Below, in pieces: positions 60,701 to 64,000 of a stretch of DNA of 64,000 nt (positions are counted from its first letter, which is position 1; every line of letters starts with the position of its first letter). The stretch covers positions 10,230,001-10,294,000 of the forward strand of contig CP053148.1 of assembly GCA_014607495.2 (NCBI GenBank), given 5' to 3'. The DNA is from Carposina sasakii. Lineage: Eukaryota; Arthropoda; Insecta; Lepidoptera; Carposinidae. Under the pieces are notes generated by a model, which saw nothing but the letters and a program-made list of their open reading frames with translations, was not told the DNA's origin and did no database searches. Made by a program: the position numbers and the translations under genes.

Positions 60701-61207
60701 GGACGTAGGCCTTCCCAGGGCAGACTACAGAGCTCGATCTCCCGTTTTCGCTATCCAGTTACTTCTACACATTCTCTTCAAGTCAGTGGTCCATCTGACC
60801 GAAAGGCGTCCAACGCTACGCTTGCCGAGGCGTGGTCTCCATTTGAGAACCCACTTTCTCTACCGTCCATCGGTTCTACGGTAGATAGAACCGATGGACG
60901 GTGTAGAACTTCTACGACAGATGCGACCCAGCCCACTGCCACTTCAGTTTGCAACAGAGACTATATCTGTCACATTGGTCTTCTGCCGGATGATCTTGTT
61001 TCGGAATGTAGTCTATACGTATAGTAGTAAATAATGCGAGTTTGTTTAGGTCGCACAGCCGCGTGCATGACGCAGGTCGACAGCCAGTGCCGGCGACCAG
61101 CCTGTGCCTGTACTGCGGCCGCAGCTTCAACAACTCCTCCAACCTCATCGTGCACATGCGCCGGCACACCGGGGAGAAGCCCTACACTTGCGACTTCTGC
61201 GGTAAAG
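48629..61207 (+). CDS. ZAD-domain C2H2 zinc-finger protein, 11 exons, 3' end outside window
   Basis: Exons: 48629-48769, 49872-50018, 50806-50893, 51139-51243, 51326-51471, 52435-52558, 54152-54318, 54822-54947, 56821-57161, 58915-59010, 61050-61207. Phases agree across every junction (about 546 residues so far). An N-terminal ZAD (MCRTCLSK, then [17 protein letters not shown]) is the insect dimerisation module, and its four cysteines are present. A C2HC-like finger (CKNC...H.NHNC) is followed by CPICGQIF..H...H, then an AT-hook-like RGRPKK (200-205). Further fingers follow: CIFC, CLIC (C2HC), CKLC with CKLC, CATC, CDVC, CEVC and CLYC, the last with the linker [14 protein letters not shown]. 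The product is a nuclear sequence-specific DNA-binding protein. ZAD-ZNFs are a large lineage-specific family, so no orthologue name is offered. At least one more exon must follow 61207. The exact donor (61201 or 61207) is uncertain. Confidence 0.93.
49378..49475 (+). repeat. retroposon 3' end, same as 13740-14000
   Basis: It shares ggcaccatgtggttctatcg and gcccttggtgct with the 13.7 kb copy and lies in intron 1 of the zinc-finger gene. Confidence 0.65.
50612..50780 (+). repeat. dispersed repeat tail, 25 bp before exon 3
   Basis: It carries acaaacgcacagacaaaccg, ggtactattgcgttgataaa and ttacatttttattatatgta, the tail of the 37233-37565 repeat. Its end lies about 25 bp before the exon 3 acceptor, so it may supply part of the branch-point region. 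Confidence 0.7.
52654..53826. mobile_element. hAT-like MITE with 17-bp TIRs and near-perfect 8-bp TSD
   Basis: TAGAGATGCGCCGAATA at 52654-52670 is the exact inverse of TATTCGGCGCATCTCTA at 53810-53826. Outside them, aaaaaaac (52646-52653) and gaaaaaac (53827-53834) match 7/8, the 8-bp duplication usual for hAT elements. Inside, subterminal CCGAATA words repeat many times. The middle holds another nested element and a retroposon-like tail at 53490-53640. It lies in intron 6 of the zinc-finger gene. No transposase. Confidence 0.85.
52866..53281. mobile_element. element nested in the hAT-like MITE, ggatggc ends
   Basis: ggatggcaat at the left and atcgccatcc at the right are inverted. The subterminal parts are dense in aaatcgat/atcgattt words in both orientations. 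The centre (cattttggatgtaccataat, ccggccacgctcgctat) also occurs at 45370-45470. Confidence 0.65.
55670..56057. mobile_element. CAGGGTG-family element, near-full copy
   Basis: It begins tatacaggggttttttcgtt and ends aaaaatcactctgtata, the best inverted ends of this family. A fragment (ccagggtgttttttggttgc) lies at 55280-55357. It is in intron 8 of the zinc-finger gene. Confidence 0.75.
57407..57762. mobile_element. foldback element around an AT-rich centre
   Basis: attctttgtaaggttacgat with catttt and ctatgg on the left is answered by ccatagaaaaaaaatatcgt and gaggttacaaagaat on the right. The left end is tacagggtgt. The right end abuts the (atc)n tail of the RTE fragment that follows. Confidence 0.65.
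57763..58258 (-). pseudogene. RTE LINE 3' fragment, C-terminal ORF end
   Basis: On the minus strand the frame is open for 160 codons: [16 protein letters not shown], then [38 protein letters not shown], then [19 protein letters not shown] and [13 protein letters not shown] before the stop. This is the C-terminal region of an RTE-type polyprotein. The (atc)n stretch at 57763-57779 is the LINE tail. The copy is 5'-truncated but its reading frame is undamaged, so it may be young. Confidence 0.9.
58560..58840 (+). pseudogene. MADF-domain fragment and GC-rich hairpin, likely Harbinger end
   Basis: [16 protein letters not shown], then after a frame change [20 protein letters not shown] and SICEIM, resembles a MADF domain (Myb/SANT-like, found in the accessory protein of Harbinger elements). 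Downstream, gcggcgccgcaacgc at 58794-58808 and its exact inverse at 58824-58838 form a 15-bp hairpin. Only about 75 bp separate it from exon 10 of the zinc-finger gene. Confidence 0.6.
59011..60049. other. ZNF intron 10, no gene
   Basis: It has a GC-richer patch at 59510-59570 and 59690-59800. Repeated phrases around gggcagt(t/a)a(a/g)at (59400-59510) suggest a local low-order repeat. Nothing else is recognised. Confidence 0.35.
60050..60165. mobile_element. foldback sequence, 50-bp arms
   Basis: attacaacattttgcgctcg, cgctgttgctaaatgtaatt and tacctaattc are answered by gaattaggtaaattacattt, agcagcagcgcgagcgcaaa and atattgtaat, with 16 bp between the arms. Confidence 0.85.
60680..61030 (-). 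pseudogene. RTE LINE 3' fragment with an internal hairpin
   Basis: It is related over its length to 57763-58258 (ctgctggacgtaggcc at the end, ccaacgctacgcttgccgag inside, ttctgccggatgatct at the upstream side) but is more decayed. At 60863-60901 a 16-bp inverted duplication (ccgtccatcggttcta and its inverse) has been added. It ends 20 bp before exon 11. Confidence 0.8.
61050..61207 (+). CDS. ZAD zinc-finger gene, exon 11 (last visible)
   Basis: Acceptor gtttag at 61044-61049. It completes finger CEVC...SHSRVH from exon 10, encodes [20 protein letters not shown] and starts the finger CDFCGK. It is markedly GC-rich at third positions (ctgtgcctgtactgcggccg), unlike exons 1-10. Confidence 0.9.
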
Positions 61208-61299
61208 GTTCGTCCATTGCTATTCTTGTTTGTGACTTGTTTCTATGACCTAGTAAAAATCCATACCAATTTATAAATGCGATAGCAACTCGGTATCTC

Positions 61300-61465
61300 T
61301 ATGTGGCTTTCACGTCAAAACTACTGAACCGATTTAAATTAATTTTGGTACGCAGGTAGTCTAGAGCCTGAGATAGGACATAGGCTACTCATTATCCCAG
61401 AAAATTTGGACTTTATGTTTTATGTGCAGTCCACGCGAACCGAGTCGCGGGCGTCCACTAGTATT
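61300..61465 (-). repeat. dispersed repeat ending agtggacgcccgcgactcgg (reversed)
   Basis: It reads ggctttcacgtcaaaactac, tgaaccgatttaaatt and ccgagtcgcgggcgtccact. A related block is at 53490-53640. It separates exon 11 from the RTE element. Confidence 0.65.
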
Positions 61466-61666
61466 AAATAACTTTAGTTTCATCGCTAGTAGTAGCAATC
61501 TAATATAGAAAATAGGGGTGTATGGGGTCCCATATAACTTCTAACGGGACCCAAGCCATCCTCACCTGCTCGCGGTGCACCCTGCAGAACAACGAACGAG
61601 GCTCTGGCGACCCGCCAACACGCATTGGACCAGCGTGGCGGGTTACGGTCCAAACCCCCCCCCCCC

Positions 61667-64000
61667 ATGAGTAGTAATCTAGGAAGGCCCCAAGTGCCCG
61701 GCGGCTCCGGAGGCGACACTGGCGTGTCCGACAGGCGCCGGTCAAGTGCCGGAGCCAGGGGTGCTAAGAATCCCCGGGCGGGTTCCAACTGTACGACGAC
61801 TAATGCTTCGAAAATGGACCATAGGCGTGGGTTATCGCTGGTGACGTACAATGCGCGCACGCTGAAGGAGGACACAAAGCTCGATGAGCTGGAAGAGGAA
61901 ATGAGTAAGTTGCGGTGGGATATTGTAGGGTTATCTGAGGTCCGAAGACAGGGAGAGGATACGATAACCCTGAAATCTGGCAACTTACTCTACCACCGGG
62001 AAGGTGATCATAAGTCCCAGGGTGGTGTTGGGTTTATCGTCCACAAGTCCCTCGTAAACAACATCGAATCCATCACGAGTGTATCGAGCAGGGTAGCATA
62101 CCTGATACTCAGAGTATCAAAAAGGTACTCGTTGAAGGTCATCCAGGTATACGCGCCGACCTCGACGCATCCAGATGACGAGGTGGAGGTTATGTATGAG
62201 GACATAAGTACAGCCATACATACCTCTAAAACTCATTTCTGTGTTGTTATGGGGGACTTCAATGCGAAACTGGGCAAGCGGGGTGAGAATGAGTTGAAAG
62301 TGGGACAATTTGGATCCGGCGACAGGAACCCCAGGGGCCAGAGGCTGGCCGATTTTCTAGAGATGGAGGGACTCTTTATGATGAACTCCTTCTTCAAGAA
62401 GCCGCCTCATAGGAAATGGACCTGGCTCCATCCCAACAAGCACACGAGGAACGAGATAGACTTCATATTGACCACCGATAGACGGATATTCAATGATGTC
62501 TCAGTGATCAACAGGGTGAAAACCGGTAGCGATCACCGAATGGTTCGAGGCACATTGAATATTAATGTCAAACGGGAGAGATCACGACTAGTGAAGTCTA
62601 CACTCCGACCCTCATCCGTGCACATTCAAAACCCCGAGAGCTTTCAACTCGAGCTGACAAACCGCTTTGCTTGCCTAGAGGATTGCATGTCAGTGGACGA
62701 TATAAATAACAGGCTGGTAGAAACTGTCCACACGGTGGGGTCTAAATTCTTTAGACCTAACCGTAGAAATAGACCCCAGAAACTGACTGGTCATACCCTC
62801 AACCTCATGGCGGAAAGGCGCGCAATGTTTCTGCAGTCCTCTGATGACGCTGAAGCATATCGGCAGCTCAATAGACGTATCTCCAAGTCTCTGCGACACG
62901 ACATCCGCAGCTTTAATACTCGCTGCATTAAGGAGACAATAGAGCGAAACCAAGGCTCCAAAGTGTTCGCGAGAGAATTATCTATTGGGCAGAGCCAGTT
63001 GACGAAGCTGAAGACAGAGGACGGCAGTGTAGCGTCTACCATACCAGAGGTGCTAAGGGAGATTGAGAGGTTCTATGGACAGCTATATACCTCGGTCGCT
63101 AAACCTGTTAGATTAGGCAAAGACCCAAGAGCCAAGCTCACCCGACACTATACTGAAGACATCCCGGATATCAGCCTGTACGAGATTAGGACTGCCCTTA
63201 AACAACTCAAAAACAACAAAGCGCCGGGCGACGATGGAATTACAACAGAGCTTCTAAGAGCGGGTGGAACTCCGGTACTGAAGGTCCTCCAAAGGCTCTT
63301 CAATTCCGTCCTGCTCGAAGGGGTAACGCCGGAAGCATGGAACAGAAGTGTGGTGGTGCTGTTCTTTAAAAAAGGCGATAAAGCCTTGCTGAAGAACTAT
63401 AGACCCATCTCGCTTCTGAGCCATGTCTACAAGTTGTTTTCAAGGGTAATCACGAATCGTCTTGCTCGCAGGTTTGATGACTTCCAGCCTCCCGAACAAG
63501 CCGGTTTCCGAAAAGGGTTTAGTACCATAGATCATATCCACACGCTACGGCAGATTATACAAAAAACGGAAGAGTATAATCGGCCACTATGCCTAGCGTT
63601 CGTGGACTATGAGAAGGCCTTTGATTCGATCGAGACATGGGCAGTGTTGCGGTCTCTCCAGCGGTGCCATATTGACCATCGATATATCGAAGTGCTGAAG
63701 TGTTTATACAGCAATGCCACCATGTCGGTACGAGTACAGGAGCGGAGCACTGAGCCGATTTCCTTGCAGAGGGGAGTGAGACAAGGAGATGTTATTTCTC
63801 CGAAGCTCTTCACCAATGCAGTGGAAGACGCCTTTAAGCTTCTCGAATGGAAAGGACTCGGCATCAATATCAATGGCGAATACATCACTCACCTTCGGTT
63901 CGCAGACGACATCGTGGTCATGGCAGAATCGCTGAAGGATCTAAGCACAATGCTCGATGGCCTCAATCGAGTCTCCCAACAGGTGGGCCTGAAGATGAAC
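61667..64000 (+). CDS. RTE-type LINE endonuclease/reverse transcriptase, intact frame, runs off window
   Basis: 778 codons are open from ATG at 61667 to the last base with no stop; the frame is also open back to 61538. The N-terminal 50 residues are Gly/Ser/Arg-rich. An APE-like endonuclease follows: VTYNARTLKEDTKLDELEEE near 60, EVRRQGE, GDFNAKLG with N199, and SDH at 288-290. A linker leads to the reverse transcriptase: NNKAPGDDGI, NYRPISLL, FVDYEKAFD (motif A, D647), RGVRQGDVISPKLF (motif B) and LRFADDIVVMAES (motif C, FADD 745-748). All catalytic residues are present. The architecture (single ORF, APE then RT) and the sequence style fit the RTE/BovB clade. The element nicks DNA and copies its RNA at the target. 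It lies in an intron of the zinc-finger gene, same strand. Fourteen C precede the ATG. Confidence 0.95.
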   Translation, partial: MSSNLGRPQVPGGSGGDTGVSDRRRSSAGARGAKNPRAGSNCTTTNASKMDHRRGLSLVTYNARTLKEDTKLDELEEEMSKLRWDIVGLSEVRRQGEDTITLKSGNLLYHREGDHKSQGGVGFIVHKSLVNNIESITSVSSRVAYLILRVSKRYSLKVIQVYAPTSTHPDDEVEVMYEDISTAIHTSKTHFCVVMGDFNAKLGKRGENELKVGQFGSGDRNPRGQRLADFLEMEGLFMMNSFFKKPPHRKWTWLHPNKHTRNEIDFILTTDRRIFNDVSVINRVKTGSDHRMVRGTLNINVKRERSRLVKSTLRPSSVHIQNPESFQLELTNRFACLEDCMSVDDINNRLVETVHTVGSKFFRPNRRNRPQKLTGHTLNLMAERRAMFLQSSDDAEAYRQLNRRISKSLRHDIRSFNTRCIKETIERNQGSKVFARELSIGQSQLTKLKTEDGSVASTIPEVLREIERFYGQLYTSVAKPVRLGKDPRAKLTRHYTEDIPDISLYEIRTALKQLKNNKAPGDDGITTELLRAGGTPVLKVLQRLFNSVLLEGVTPEAWNRSVVVLFFKKGDKALLKNYRPISLLSHVYKLFSRVITNRLARRFDDFQPPEQAGFRKGFSTIDHIHTLRQIIQKTEEYNRPLCLAFVDYEKAFDSIETWAVLRSLQRCHIDHRYIEVLKCLYSNATMSVRVQERSTEPISLQRGVRQGDVISPKLFTNAVEDAFKLLEWKGLGININGEYITHLRFADDIVVMAESLKDLSTMLDGLNRVSQQVGLKMN

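Overview
The window looks like nuclear DNA from a moth or butterfly (Lepidoptera). Genes are split into many small exons with GT-AG introns, the background is AT-rich, and most non-coding sequence is dispersed repeats of lepidopteran type: RTE LINE 3' ends carrying the gcagtccactgctggacg motif, tRNA-derived SINEs, foldback MITEs and (ATC)n/(TTA)n LINE tails. No bacterial, organellar or CRISPR features were seen.

Three host genes can be supported. (1) 5468-5672, minus strand: first coding exon of an IGF2BP/Imp-type RNA-binding protein, with the start and the first two thirds of RRM1; the rest lies in or beyond the left 5.4 kb. (2) 14322-40493, minus strand: a complete TTC39-family tetratricopeptide gene rebuilt from 12 coding exons. 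All splice phases agree and give 607 residues. (3) 48629-61207, plus strand: a ZAD C2H2 zinc-finger gene with 11 exons in view and the 3' end outside the window. TTC39 and the zinc-finger gene are transcribed divergently from an 8 kb repeat-filled interval. Imp and TTC39 lie in tandem.

Mobile DNA by region: foldback elements and a 115-bp-class tandem array at 0.5-4.6 kb; hairpins, a 204-bp inverted repeat and several MITEs at 6-14.6 kb; hAT, RTE and LINE fragments inside the TTC39 introns. A decayed 3.3 kb DNA transposon-like element with CATTACCG arrays at its ends sits at 25.25-28.55 kb, antisense in a TTC39 intron. A second tandem array, a foldback element with a nested insertion and a Harbinger fragment lie at 43.6-47 kb. 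The ZNF introns carry a hAT-like MITE with another element nested in it, and RTE fragments. The window ends inside an uninterrupted RTE-type endonuclease/reverse transcriptase frame (61667 to beyond 64000), the only transposable-element ORF here that looks intact.

The most unexplained signal is a tiny repeated word, GAGATACCAAATCCCTGG, found five times (once truncated) between 5.9 and 11.3 kb. Three copies are bracketed by 9-bp direct repeats of the local sequence, as if very short sequences had been inserted with target-site duplication. I did not find a convincing new multi-gene system; the window is mainly a repeat-rich three-gene locus.
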